The notes beneath the pieces are model-generated. The model had not been told where the DNA came from. It searched no databases and saw nothing but the letters and a program-made list of their open reading frames with translations. Positions 1 through 12,846 of a stretch of DNA of 64,000 nt are shown here, piece after piece. The translations under genes and the position numbers were made by a program. The DNA is from Tipula vernalis (taxonomy: Eukaryota; Arthropoda; Insecta; Diptera; Tipulidae). Every line of letters begins with the position of its first letter. Positions within the stretch are counted from its first letter, which is position 1. The DNA lies in NCBI GenBank assembly GCA_958295665.1, contig OY282560.1, positions 101,843,930 to 101,907,929 of the forward strand. Reading direction: 5' to 3'.

Positions 1-250
1 GATATATTTTCGATATTTTATGTGATTTTTGAGATTTATAAGCTTATTCGAGATTTGTTTGGTATGTTATGTACTTATATAATAAGCGAAATTTTTATTA
101 ACCGTAGCATTGGGTTAGATTATTGAAATTAGAGATTTCTGAATTAACCTGTAGATTTAAGATACTTGGTATCGAAGTTATTCAAAATTATCTACATTAT
201 TTAATATCTCTCTAATTATTTTTTCGAGAAAGATGTTCTTCTTATTTGCT
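1..250. repeat. Dispersed AT-rich repeat fragment (TTCGAGATT-type)
   Basis: Noncoding AT-rich DNA. The first 200 bases resemble 32953-33270, which lies inside the piggyBac-like insertion: both share the phrase TCGATATTTTATGTGATT, the order of TTCGAGATTT words and a following stretch ending in TTTGCTTATA. At 33262 that phrase is not followed by a TA array, whereas here it runs straight into one. This is a divergent copy of a dispersed repeat, seen by eye; the family is not recognised. Confidence 0.5.

Positions 251-1494
<1,244 letters not shown>

Positions 1495-1553
<59 letters not shown>
1495..1553. repeat. (TA)n microsatellite
   Basis: Pure TA array between the A-tail of the upstream LINE and the first base of the E1 LTR. 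TATA-type targets are typical of gypsy/errantivirus integration. Confidence 0.95.
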
Positions 1554-1555
<2 letters not shown>

Positions 1556-1863
1556 TTAACACCATCAGTAATGTTGAATAAGCACAACGTGCTTAGTTGA
1601 CACCAATGATAACACCGATTCAGCACAACGTGACTACCGAGACACGCGAAGACCAAATATGCTGATCTACCATAAATATAATGCAATTTAATATACCTTT
1701 TTCAATTTCTTAGAATAAGAATTTTTTATATTACTTTTTGCAAAGTAAGATAATTTTATTTTTATATAAAACCATATAATTTGTGGTATAAGTTTAGTTT
1801 AAGTTTGGATTTTGATAAATAAAGTGTTTTTTTTAAACCGAATTCCATTCTAACTCATTAAGT
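1554..1863 (+). repeat. E1 5' LTR
   Basis: 310 bases starting AGTTAACACC and ending CTCATTAAGT, matched by the copy at 6252-6560 with only a few differences visible by eye (for example around 1785 against 6477). A possible polyadenylation signal AATAAA lies at 1818-1823. Confidence 0.93.
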
Positions 1864-1880
1864 GGCGCCGAAACAGTCGA
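1863..1880 (+). other. E1 tRNA primer-binding site
   Basis: TGGCGCCGAAACAG follows the LTR directly, sharing its last T. The same 14 bases sit at the equivalent place in E2 (minus strand, 15760-15773). The sequence resembles lysine-tRNA sites but is not an exact match to ones I know, so the primer tRNA is not assigned. Confidence 0.8.
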
Positions 1881-2356
1881 ACCATCGGGAATAATACTAA
1901 GTGCATAAAATTGTAGCAAATTCTAAACTACAATTAGTGTAAAAATAACAGTGAATAGTATAACACTAAATGCATAAAATTGTAGCAAATTATATACTAC
2001 AATTAGTGTAAAAACAGTGAATAGTGCAGTGATTGCAAAAACGTACCGCAGTAGGCCGTTTGTGAGAATAAAAACAAATAGCTAAAAAGGAAAATTACGT
2101 TCCGTCCAGCGCACGCCCGATTGGTATTGTCTTGTGCACACGTCCCGGAATGCACCGTCTACATGAAGATTGAGATAATAATTTTCTTGTAAGTCTATTG
2201 AAAAATTAAAATTCAATTACACAAATCTAGTGTATAATAAAAATTAAAATTGCACAAATCTAGTGTAAAATAAAAAGTAAAAATTTTTAAATAATAATAA
2301 CCAGGTTTCCGAAACTTTAATAAATCTTAATAAGAAATCTACTTGAAATTAAAATA
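1881..2356 (+). other. E1 untranslated leader with short duplications
   Basis: Noncoding. Positions 1899-1967 and 1968-2032 are tandem copies of a 65-70 base unit containing GCATAAAATTGTAGCAAATT. A second small duplication around 2200-2290 repeats CACAAATCTAGTGTA. No gene. The splice donor for the env mRNA should lie in or near this leader or the gag start but cannot be fixed by eye. Confidence 0.7.
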
Positions 2357-3551
2357 ATGGCAGATTTAGAAATAATTAAGAATACATTAAAAGAAATTAC
2401 TGGAGCTTTAAATGCCCAGATTGAGTTAACCAAAAAAATTGAGAGACGACTGAACAAGCTGGAAAATCCAGTGATTTTGACAGCCCCTACAGCGCTTGTC
2501 ACACCAAGAAACGAAGAAGAATTAAAAGAAATAAGCCGCTTGCCTGATTCCGTCAAAGAACCACAAACATTTGACGGAAATCCCACCCAATACTTGTCAT
2601 GGGTGCACAGTGTGGAGAATATACGAAGAGATTACGAAATCTTGCGGAATAAGCCTATATACCGGGCGATTCTTCAGCACATCCGCCAGAAAATTCGAGG
2701 GAATGCCGACTCAGCGCTGATCTCATACAATATTTTCAATGAAGAATGGGTATCAATCAAAAAATGTTTGTCGTTACATTACGCCGATAAACGTGACCTT
2801 CGCACATTGGAACATCAATTAAGTAAGTTGTCACAGAGAAATACAACAGTAGACGAATTCTACGCTAATGTAAACCACCAATTCTCCTTGATAGTCAATA
2901 AAATCAAGACGGAGGATTACACGCTAGAAACAATTAACGTTTTGGTAGAAACGTATCGGAATCGAGCACTGGACGTATTCATCCGTGGATTAAACGGAGA
3001 TCTGGCCAAGATGTTGATCATGCTGCTTAGAAATTCAAAACCTGAATTTCAGGAACATGGCCATTCACAAGAGAAATATTAGCAATGTCGTAACTACCCC
3101 GATAAACCAAATTTCGTATAATCATGCACTAGCCAAAAGTAACAACGCATTACCAACCCAATGGAGAAACAAGGCTTACAACATACAACACCAAAACTAC
3201 AGCAGCCCTTTTGGTAACCAGAACTCGAACAACTTCCAACCACCAAGGCCGAACTACCCTAAGCCGCCAACACCGATGGAAATTGACCCATCAATACAAA
3301 CACGGCAGGTGAATTACATCAACCGCCCCACTCCTCAGGATAATATGATGACAAAACGAGAACATTCTCATATCCATGAGCCAAGGAAACAGCAAAGAAT
3401 CAACCACTTAGAGACACAACTGGAGGAGGAATACTATAATCAATTAGCTTACGACAACACCGAAAACGAGGTATCCAATGACGAGCTGGAAATTGAAGAT
3501 AATTCTGAAGTAAATTTTATGATGGAAGCCTCTCTAGCGTACCTTACCTAG
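2357..3551 (+). pseudogene. gag: E1 gag polyprotein, frame-broken
   Basis: Capsid precursor. The ATG at 2357 opens a frame with an N-terminal coiled-coil-like segment, then a capsid-like region to about 3020. Around 3018-3030 a small deletion relative to the E2 gag removes roughly a dozen codons and shifts the frame. The original frame then ends at 3082, while the rest of gag, including the CLEIQNLNF segment and a Pro/Asn/Gln-rich tail, continues in another frame to TAG 3549-3551. Like other errantivirus gags it lacks a CCHC knuckle. The E2 homologue (427 residues, intact) shows what has been lost. Confidence 0.88.
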
Positions 3552-4713
3552 AGTATCGGCTTAAAAACGTAAACACACTCAAGTTCCTAATCGACACAGG
3601 AGCCAATAAGAACTTCATAAAATCAGAATTAGCCGTTAATGCAAAACCAACCGATAACCAATTCCAAATTAGATCAGCAGGAGGTGACATCAAAATCAGT
3701 CAAAAAATTAGTGGACCATTTTTTAAAAGCATTGGCATCGACAATACCATCGATTTTTTTATTCTGCCAGGATTAAAATCGTTTGATGGCATCATAGGTG
3801 ATGACACATTAAAGGAACTAGGGGCACTTATTGATCGGAAACACAATGAATTGATCATCACACCCAACATACACATTCCGTTAAAAGAAAAACCGTCGTG
3901 CCAAGTTAATAATATAGAAGTTCGGGATAGTCATCTTTCACCAGACACAAAAAAAATATTGCACACAGTCATCTCGAAATTCACAATGCTCTTTGGACCC
4001 GTCAATAATTTCGAAATCATCGATACCGAAGTACGCGCTGAAATCAAAACCACCAGTGAAGAGCCGATATACACCAAATCATACCCGTATCCATACAATA
4101 TGAGGCAAGAAGTGGACAAGCAAATTGCTCAACTCCTCGCAGAGGGGATTATACGACCTTCCAAAAGCCCCTATAATTCCCCAATTTGGATTGTGGAAAA
4201 GAAATTGGACGCTTCACAAATAAAAAAATATCGAATGGTAGTAGACAGAGGGCGATCGAGCGAGTTCATTCTACCGTACTGGAAATAGTTAGATGCCTCC
4301 AGAACGAATACAGGGAACTGTCCACAAAGGAACTCATCAACATTGCGGTGGACCGATACAACGATTCAATACACTCGGTTACCCAACAAAAACCGAACTA
4401 CATCTTTTTTGGACGAATTGAGAGAACCAACTACCAAAATCTAGTAGATTTCAAGACAAAAATTCACCAGGATCTGATTGAAAGACTACGGAAAAATCAA
4501 GACGCCACCATTACAAGGGAAAATAGTAAGAGAGTCGACCCAAAAACCTATGAAATAGGCGATACCATCTATACGGCAGTGAAACAAATCCAACGAAAAG
4601 ATAAGCCGAAATTTCGACAAGAAACAGTGGCACAAGATAACAATGTCACTGTAACAACTACTTCTGGAAGGCGCATCCACAAAACCCAAATTAAAAACCT
4701 ACAACAATAATTA
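3500..4713 (+). pseudogene. pol: E1 pro-pol remnant: protease, RT N-terminus, integrase C-terminus
   Basis: The pol frame overlaps the end of gag in the -1 frame, the usual frameshift arrangement. It shows the aspartic protease motif LIDTGAN at about 3587-3607, then the linker and the start of RT (PYNSPIWIVEKK near 4165). At about 4240-4250 the sequence jumps to the integrase C-terminal part (AIERVHSTVLEI), in a shifted frame. So the RT palm, RNase H and the catalytic integrase core are absent. The integrase tail then stays open to TAA 4708-4710. Only the protease could be functional. E2 shows a similar but separately made deletion. Confidence 0.88.
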
Positions 4714-4737
4714 CCCACTATTATCACAATACTTACA

Positions 4738-4764
4738 ACAACCTTTCCCTCTCTTCCTTTCTAG
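4738..4764 (+). promoter_or_regulatory. Candidate splice acceptor for E1 env mRNA
   Basis: A long pyrimidine tract ends in TTTCTAG at 4758-4764, just after the pol stop. The env frame is open through it but has no suitable ATG at its start, which fits gypsy-type env expression from a spliced mRNA using an upstream ATG. E2 has CTTTCCAG at the equivalent place (12823-12824, minus) with the same codon phase: in both, the first exon base completes a codon. Confidence 0.65.
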
Positions 4765-6220
4765 TTCCTGGCTCTGGCGTTTCACTAGGCCACTGAGCAT
4801 CTACGAATACAATACTCCACTCGTAACAATAAAACAAGGAAATGGACGAATAATCCAAGGGAGTTTCAAGTTGATTCATGTCATCAATCTGAAAGATTAT
4901 GAAGAAATCATGAATCGAATAACGCCATCAATCAACCGCATTCATCAAGACAACATCCTTCAACCGCAATTGATCCATCAAATGAAAGTAATAACACAGC
5001 TGATTTCAGAACTAAAAGGTCACTCACGCGCACAAAGATCAATAAACTGGATCGGTAGCGCCTGGAAGTGGATAGCAGGATCACCCGATGCTACTGATTG
5101 GGATCAGATAATAACTAGCCAAAACAAGATAATTAGCAACAACAATCAACAGTACAGGATTAACAAAGGTCTGACAAATACAACTCAACAATTGCTTGCG
5201 GAGTACAACAAAATTATGGACCACTTACACGACGAATCAGATGAAAAATTTCACCAAGTCTTGTTTAATCGACTCACCATTCTCAAAGACGAAATATATG
5301 AAATAGTCCGAGCTGTCCAGTTAGCCAAAGGAAACATCGTCAATACTAATTTGTTGAGTAAAGGTGAAATTAGTCGTTTAATCATGGAAATTGAAACCCT
5401 GCCGTATGCCAACGAGATAGACGCAATCGAATATGCTGAACCAATGATGATCATGAAGGAATCCACTCTCCTTTACGTCCTCTCAATGCCGAAAACTAGC
5501 AGACAGGACTACAATCACATCATCATAAGATCAACCTCCAGTCACAATAAACGCATATACATGGAATTTAACGAACTTCTTCTCAAACAAGATGAGATAT
5601 TTGGAATTGTCAGAAAATACCACATATTCGGAGAAACGACCATTTGCAATCTAAGCGGTTTAAAGAAAATACTACCGGATCATTGTATCTATCAACTGAT
5701 AAAAGGATTAAATGCTAAATGCGAGTACCAGCTCCACAAACAAGAAATCATTGAAACCCTCAATGATCATACCATATTTCTGAGCAACTTCGACGGAAAA
5801 ATTTCATATAACAACACGAGTCAACACTTAAAAGGAAGCTTTTTGGTGCAATATGCTAACGAAACGGTCCAAATCAACAATTCCACATTCGTAAGTAAGG
5901 AAGTGAAGACATTCCAAGTCTTACCATCTGTATTACGCACGAAAATCACGGAGAAGGGTTTTAAAATAGATCCCGGATACCTACACAACCTATACCTAGG
6001 GAACATTGCGCAATTACAAGAATTATACAACGAACACAAGGAAGCGGCCGCTATTGACGGAGGGATCATAGTCATTATTTGTGGCCTGATTGTCATTTTT
6101 TTAATACACAGGGCGAGACTCGCTCATCGAAGGGGATTGCTGATCTTCTCAAAACCAACTGTCCAAGAGGAACTTCCCACTCATCAACCTGGAATTCAAC
6201 CTATCCAGTTAAATTTTTGA
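4765..6220 (+). CDS. env: E1 envelope glycoprotein (errantivirus F-type)
   Basis: Membrane fusion glycoprotein of the insect endogenous retrovirus group, related to baculovirus F proteins. Read from the candidate splice acceptor, the frame is open for about 484 codons. It has a basic furin-like motif ending RAQR near 5025-5036, followed by the hydrophobic start of the fusion subunit (INWIGSAWKWIAG). A long helical region comes next, and a C-terminal transmembrane segment (IIVIICGLIVIFLI) at about 6063-6111 with a short cytoplasmic tail. No stop or frameshift is seen, in contrast to gag and pol of the same element. It precedes the polypurine tract by about 20 bases. Function is inferred from family features; whether it is expressed is unknown. 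Confidence 0.88.
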
Positions 6221-6238
6221 TCCACGGGACGTGGATTT

Positions 6239-6251
6239 TTAAGAAGGGAGG
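6239..6251 (+). other. E1 polypurine tract
   Basis: The purine run AAGAAGGGAGG lies immediately before the 3' LTR, where plus-strand priming occurs. A short inverted repeat (TCCACGGGACGTGGA) sits just upstream, and a related sequence is present near the E2 3' LTR. Confidence 0.8.
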
Positions 6252-6559
6252 AGTTAACACCATCAGTAATGTTGAATAAGCACAACGTGCTTAGTTGACA
6301 CCAATGATAACACCGATTCAGCACAACGTGACTACCGAGACACGCGAAGACCAAATATGCTGATCTACCATAAATATAATGCAATTTAATATACCTTTTT
6401 CAATTTCTTAGAATAAGAATTTTTTATATTACTTTTTGCAAAGTAAGATAATTTTATTTTTATATAAAACCATGTAATTTGTAGTATAGTTTAGTTTAAG
6501 TTTGGATTTTAATAAATAAAGTGTTTTTTTTAAACCGAATTCCATTCTAACTCATTAAG

Positions 6560-6560
<1 letters not shown>
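6252..6560 (+). repeat. E1 3' LTR
   Basis: 309 bases, AGTTAACACC to CTCATTAAGT, paired with 1554-1863. TA repeats follow directly. Confidence 0.93.

Positions 6561-6626
<66 letters not shown>
6561..6626. repeat. (TA)n microsatellite
   Basis: Pure TA array separating E1 from E3. Confidence 0.95.
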
Positions 6627-6630
<4 letters not shown>

Positions 6631-6689
6631 GGATCACCCTGTAAATATACTTACCAATAAATCGTTCAGAAATTGATTTTTCTCGAAAA

Positions 6690-7490
6690 ATGTTTGAAAG
6701 ATTTCGAGAACATTTGGATAGTGAATTTTTGCAAAGCGGTAAACACCAGTCAACAACACAGAATGTTTACGATGTGGGTAAACATAAAGATTATGAACAA
6801 CAAAAAGACGAGTTGGTGAAAAAAGAAGCTGAGTTGAAGGATAAAGAAATCGAGCTTCTGAGACGAGAAAACGAACTTCTTCGACAAACACGTACTACAA
6901 CTACTGTTGTGTCTGATATGACTTCGAGTGGATCATTATTTCTTTTTCGAGATATTGAAGATTCTCTCAATTCATTTAATGGAGACGATGACTATGCAAT
7001 TGACAAATGGATTGCTGATGTAAACTAAGCCGCAGTTGGCGCCGGGTGGAACGAGGCACAGAAAGTCGTTTACGCAAAAAAGTTGTTATGTGGTACGGCA
7101 AAACTAAGTTTACGAACAACTAAAGATGTTGGTACCTGGGAGAAATTATCTCAATTTTTACTAAAGGAGTCTTCTATAATTGATTATTGCATAACGGGGA
7201 TTAACGATGTCATGGCGAATAAAAGCATTTTACTTGGTGCTAAAGATATAACTGACTTTAAATCAATTGGTCATCGTAGCAAACATTGCAAAAATAAATC
7301 AAAAGGACCAAAATGTTACAAGTGTGGTGATTTTGGCCACATTTCGCCGAATTGTACAAAGGTGGTGGAAGTCGAAAAGAAACCAAGCATATGCGCAGCA
7401 ATCAGTGAAGGGCAATTAACCTTGGTTTCAAACGATCTGAAGGAAATTACTGTTGGAAATCAGAAATTGTATACGCAATGGTAGACAATG
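6690..7490 (+). pseudogene. gag: E3 gag with zinc knuckle
   Basis: The ATG at 6690 opens a frame with a charged, probably coiled-coil segment rich in Lys/Glu (near residues 30-70). It stops at 7028, and a second frame (7083-7484) carries a nucleocapsid CCHC knuckle, CYKCGDFGHISPNC, at about 7315-7356. Frames are broken and the middle of the capsid is missing compared with full Ty3/gypsy gags. The knuckle distinguishes it from the knuckle-less gags of E1 and E2. Confidence 0.8.
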
Positions 7491-9780
7491 GTTCTGATTT
7501 GAATTTTATGATACTAAGAAAATATTCTTCAATTGGAGCTCCTGGTTTTGAAAGCCTAATTACAACATTTAGAGGTGCGGGTTCTAATAACTTAAAAACT
7601 TTGGGATGTTTCTTTTCAGATGTAATGATTGATGGCAAAGTTTACAGTACAACGTTTCACATTGTGGGCGATGATGTATTGCCGGTAGATATCATACTGG
7701 GAAAGGAGTTAATTAATCAAACGATAACAATTTTAACACCAAACAACATTATGATGAAAAAAATTTGTCCCGGATAACTATTCGATGATAATTGAACAAG
7801 GAGATTTGACCCTAAACATTGGCGTGCACGGTGGCGATAATTACAAATATGTAAAGGCCATTAAGCAAAATGGTGGCGAATTACAATTCGAGAAGTATTC
7901 AACCAACCGATGACATGATGATAAAAATTGTACTTACTTCGTCGACTGTCACCGCTAGAATTGGATATTGTCAAGAATCAAATTGTTGAATGGGTCCGAG
8001 AAGACGTCATACGTCGAAATAAATCAAGTTTCGCTAGTCCAATCGTATTATAGAACAAGAGGGATGGTACGAAAAGATTGTGTATTGATTACAGGCGTCT
8101 TAATAAAGTAGTGGTTAAAGATCGATACCCACTTCCACGTATCGATGACCAGATTGATCAACTTCAAATCGCAAAATATTTCATAACATTGGATCTGCGG
8201 AACGGATTTTTTCATGTACCCATAGCTCCAGAAAGCATTAAGTATACTGTATTCATCACTCCTGTTGGATTGTTCCAGTTCCGATAGTTTTAAAGGTGTG
8301 TGAAGATAACGGACTTCAAATTAAATGGAGCAAATGTCAATTTTTTTGCAAAACTGTCGAATATTTGGGATACGAGGTGGGAAATGGCATTATTAAACCA
8401 TCAACAAGAAAAAAAGAGGCGATTAGTAAATTTCCGAGGCCGACTAATGTGAAAAGTTTGCAGAGTTTTTTTGGTTTAACAAGCTATTTCCGGGAATTCA
8501 TGGAGGGTTATGCCATTATTGCAAAACCACTAACAGATATGCTACGGAAGGGAATTAATTTTGTTTTTAGGGACAAAGAAGAACAGGCATTTGCAAAATT
8601 GAAAGAGAAGTTACTTGAAGAACCTTTATTAATTACGAATTTACTCAGTAGCGGCTGAAACTGAGTTACACACGGATGCTTGCAGGATGCCAAACGAAGA
8701 CAAAGGATTTCATTCAGTCTTCTATTATAGCAAGAAAACGAGTAAGGCGGAGGAGAAATATAGTAGTTATGAACTAGAAGTTCTGGCAATTATTACGGCG
8801 CTGAAAAAATTTCGTGTTTATCTTTTGGGCTTGCACTTTATTATCGCCACCCCGATTGTGCAGCATTTAAAGCAACTATGGAGAAACGGGAGCTGACTTC
8901 CAGGATTGCCGGATGGGCTCTTCAATTGCAAGAGTTCAGTTATAAATTGGAGTATCGTCCTGGAAATCGAATGCGGTATGTCGACGCTTGCGGTAAGTCG
9001 AAATCCTGTGATACTGACTCTTCAATGCAACCGTATTACAAGAGTCAGAGCTGCACAGCGTGAAGACAATGCACTCAAACCGATATTCGAGCTGTTAAAA
9101 TCAGATGAGTTCGATTCTCTCTGGTGGTACCAAGAGCAATGGAATGAGAAGTAATCTCAGCTTACCATAATTAGGGTCATTTTGCATTAAGAAAAACTAC
9201 AGAACTCATAGGGCGTGAATACTTTATCCCGAAACTAAAATCAAAAGTCGAGAAGGCGATAAGGAACTGTATACATTGTATTCTGGCCAAGAGGAAAGCT
9301 GGAAAGAGGGACGGGTTGCTGAATCCACTACCAAAAGGTGACACACCACTAGTAAATTATCATTTCGATCATTTGGGCAGCCTAACAGCTACTAGAAAGT
9401 CATACAAATACATCCTGTGCATAATCGACGGATTTTCTAAATTTGTTTGGCTTTATCCAACGAAGACTGTTACTACCAAGGAGACATTGCAGAAGCTGGA
9501 TATACAGAAGGTAGTATTCGGAAATCCAGAAAATATCATCACTGATCGGGGAACTGCGTTTACGGCATTCGAAAATAACGACAAGTGCACCTACTGGGAA
9601 CGGGCAAGTAGAGCGTATTAACCGTTTAATTATTCCAGTGCTTAACAAACTCGCCTTTAACGTTGAGGAAAATTGGTTCAAATACGTAGAGATGTTACAA
9701 TAAAGGTACCTGAACAACTCTGCCCATCGAAGTATAGCGATCAGCCCATTCCAGTTATTAACCGGAGTTAAGATGAGATG
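7475..9780 (+). pseudogene. pol: E3 pol: protease, RT, RNase H, integrase fragments
   Basis: Domains in order. Protease at 7478-7777, whose active site reads VDNGSDLNFM where VDTGS is expected. RT fingers and part of the palm at 8060-8287 (CIDYRRLNKVVVKDRYPLP), ending in a stop. The YxDD catalytic segment is deleted: the next frame (8296-8658) resumes downstream of it at CEDNGLQIKWSKCQFF. RNase H fragments lie at 8660-8900 (HTDAC, YSSYELEVLAI). An HHCC-type region lies near 9150-9310, the integrase core at 9316-9621 (HFDHLGSL, ITDRGTAFT) and the QVERINR motif in another frame near 9605. At least five frame breaks; no active enzyme possible. Confidence 0.85.
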
Positions 9781-9800
9781 CCGTGAAAATAAATCCCACA

Positions 9801-10569
<769 letters not shown>

Positions 10570-10615
10570 CTTCCCCCTCTAAAAATCCTCGTCCCGTGGA
10601 TTTAAAAATTCAGCT

Positions 10616-11399
10616 GGGCCCCTATTTCTGAATATGAATACGAACAAAAAATTTACGAATTCGTATCATTGGTATTTTTTGAATACGAATACGTTTATTT
10701 CTTGTACGAATTCGTGTAAGCATGATTCGTGACAAAATTTCCCTTATTTCACAATACGAATTCGAGCAATTTTTGTTCGTTCATGAACGGATTTTGGTTC
10801 GATGACATAATAGTTAACGACACCAATAATAAACAAGCAAAAAATGTTGGTACACAAAAAATTTATATTTTTAATTTTTAAAAGAAATACAAATTTTTAA
10901 AAAACTAAAAGCCAAATTTTTTAAATTGAAAATATTTTTTATTCAGCAAAATTTCACATATTTTATGTATATGGTATACCAATTTGTTGACTAATTACCG
11001 GGTCCCTCAATGCCGCAATCACAATAAATTAAATAAATAAAACTAAAATTTCACGAAATATGTAGCTATGAATTTTTCTAGGTACAGATTTAAAAAATTT
11101 CAAAATTTTTTATTTTGATATAAAATAATATTTATCCAATATGGCGCGGATTCGTTTTTATTTATTCACGTACCCAATTAAAACTAAATTGATGCCAAAA
11201 ATTTGACATATTTACGTTTATTTTCAGATTTACACTGTCATTTTAAGGATTTTTCACGTAAAACAAAATTTCCCTTTGCCTACACTACAAAAATTAAAAT
11301 AGGTCGTACGTTCGTATTCAGAAATACCAATTAATTTTCGTATCGAATAGCATTTTCGTTTCGTATACAAATTCGTATCGTATTCAGAAATAGGTCCCC
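10616..11399. mobile_element. MITE-like inverted-repeat element inside E2 env
   Basis: A 784-base AT-rich noncoding insertion with inverted ends: the left starts GGGCCCCTATTTCTGAATA and the right, read inverted, GGGGACCTATTTCTGAATA. Inner GAATACGAA words are also inverted between the ends. It separates the env C-terminus of E2 from the purine tract and LTR. No clear target duplication was found. It has no coding capacity, and its parent superfamily is not recognised. Confidence 0.72.
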
Positions 11400-12822
11400 T
11401 GGACTGGTTGCATCCCAAGCTGTACAGGATGTTGATTGGTCGCTTCGTTGTTTTTGAACAGGGCGGCTCCTTGATCTTATTACAAATCCTATAATTACTA
11501 TAACTATGGTAATTATGATGATAGTGTCCGTAACATTATTTATCTGATGGTATGTTGATAACTTCTGGTTTCCCTATGTTGTTTACATGTAGTAGGGGGG
11601 TAGGTATTCCAGATTAAGTTTCATCCCTTGTTCTGTAATATTTGCTTGCAATACTGGTGGTAGTATTTGAGATGTTCTCATTTCTTTGTTGGTGAAGATC
11701 CATCCTTTTATTTCTACTGATTCGTTTTGGTATTGAACTAAATAATTGCCTTCTAGATGTTTGACAGAATTATTATATGTTATTGCGCCATGAAAGTTGT
11801 TTAGGAAGATAGTGTTTTCAGTTATGGGTTCTATTAATTCCTTTTCATTAAATGTAAATTCACACCCGGCTTCCAATCCCATCAGTAATTGGGTAATACA
11901 ATGGTTTTCTTTCTACTCTTGTAGTTGGCCGAGGTCACAATTAATGGTTTCTCTCCTGGTTTGGCATTTGTCAATAATCCCATATATGTTTTGTTGGTTT
12001 ATAAGGATTTCGTTGTATTCCAAATAAATTTGTTTGTTATTTTTTATTGTGGATTTTATTTTGATGTGATGGAATTCTTCTTTGCTCGTTTTAGGGATTG
12101 ATATGACGTATAAAATCGTTGAGTTTTTGATGATCATTGCAGGTTCGGCATATTCGATGGCTTCGATTTCGTTAGCGTAGGGTAAGGTTTCGATTTCTGC
12201 CACTAGACGTCCAATTTCGTCTTTGTCTAATAAATTGGAATTGATTATCCCACCTTTAGCAAGTTGCGTAGCTCTTACAATTTCTTTTACTTCTTCTTTA
12301 ACTATTTGTAGTCGATTGAACATCATTTGTTGAAAAACCTCGTTTGTATGGTCATCCAGATGTAGCAATATTTCGTTATGTTGACCGATAAGCTTTTGAA
12401 TCTTGTTCGTTATGGCAGTGTTTATTCTATACTGCTCGTTGTTGTTCTCAATGATCCGGTCCTGGCTTTTAAGGATTTCGTCCCAATCAGTTGCATCTGG
12501 AGAGTCGGCGATCCACTTCCAAGCAGAGCCAATCCAGTTGATTGCTCGTTTCGCCCTCGAAGGTTGACCTTGAAGTTCTTCCAGTAGTTTTTCTGTTTCA
12601 TTGATTTGGTATGTTAGTTGAGATTTCATGATGTTTGTTGAATCGATTCCTTTTAATTCCGATTTGATGTTTGCTAATATTTCCACATAATTCTGCAGGT
12701 CAATCTGATGTATGATCTTGAAGTTCCCGCTTATTATATTTCCATTTCCTTGTTTTACAGACACTATTGGAGTGTCATACTGGTGTATGCTCAAAGATGT
12801 CGTTATTGTCCATAGACATGAG
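11400..12822 (-). pseudogene. env: E2 envelope glycoprotein, broken
   Basis: Homologue of the E1 env. From the candidate acceptor at 12823 the frame is open to TAG 11913-11915. The same frame resumes past this single stop and runs to 11583. Features: furin-like PSRAKR followed by AINWIGSAWKWIA (about 12520-12560), then the long helical ectodomain. Around 11590, next to a run of six C, the frame shifts. A transmembrane-like IIIITIVIVIIGFVI segment is visible at about 11480-11530 in the recovered frame. The cytoplasmic tail is cut by the MITE. So: one nonsense codon plus C-terminal damage in an otherwise well-preserved gene. Confidence 0.88.
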
Positions 12823-12836
12823 CTGGAAAGATATAC
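12823..12836 (-). promoter_or_regulatory. Candidate splice acceptor for E2 env mRNA
   Basis: Minus-strand TATCTTTCCAG ends at 12823, about 20 bases after the pol stop at 12847. Position and codon phase match the E1 acceptor at 4764; the pyrimidine tract is shorter here. Confidence 0.55.
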
Positions 12837-12846
12837 GTAAAGTGAT

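Larger units (their letters stand above)
1554..6560 (+). mobile_element. Errantivirus-like Ty3/gypsy element E1, internally deleted
   Basis: A 5.0-kb LTR element in the order LTR, primer-binding site, leader, gag, protease plus a stub of RT, integrase C-terminus, env, polypurine tract, LTR. The LTRs begin AGTTAAC, as in gypsy, and both flanks are (TA)n. Nearly the whole RT/RNase H/integrase core is missing at one junction near 4240. gag is frame-broken but env is open throughout. The element is therefore non-autonomous; any recent movement would have needed enzymes supplied in trans. It shares structure and protein homology with E2 (10262-16080, opposite strand) but is a distinct family, because the LTR sequences differ. 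Confidence 0.92.
6627..9800 (+). mobile_element. Ty3/gypsy element E3, heavily damaged, no intact LTR
   Basis: A 3.2-kb remnant holding gag, protease, RT, RNase H and integrase pieces in the normal order. It starts TGTGGGAT and ends ATCCCACA, each next to a TA array. These look like the outer bases of an LTR start and an LTR end, but no full LTR or primer-binding site fits in the 63 bases before gag, nor a second LTR after integrase. Deletions seem to have removed most of both LTRs while sparing the outermost bases. Protein style suggests an mdg3/blastopia-like lineage, close to E5 (45904-49200); this is tentative. Confidence 0.8.

Noticed and set aside
1863..1880. Assigning the E1/E2 primer to lysine tRNA
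   Set aside because: The site matches only part of the known lysine-tRNA complements and has an internal difference; left unassigned.
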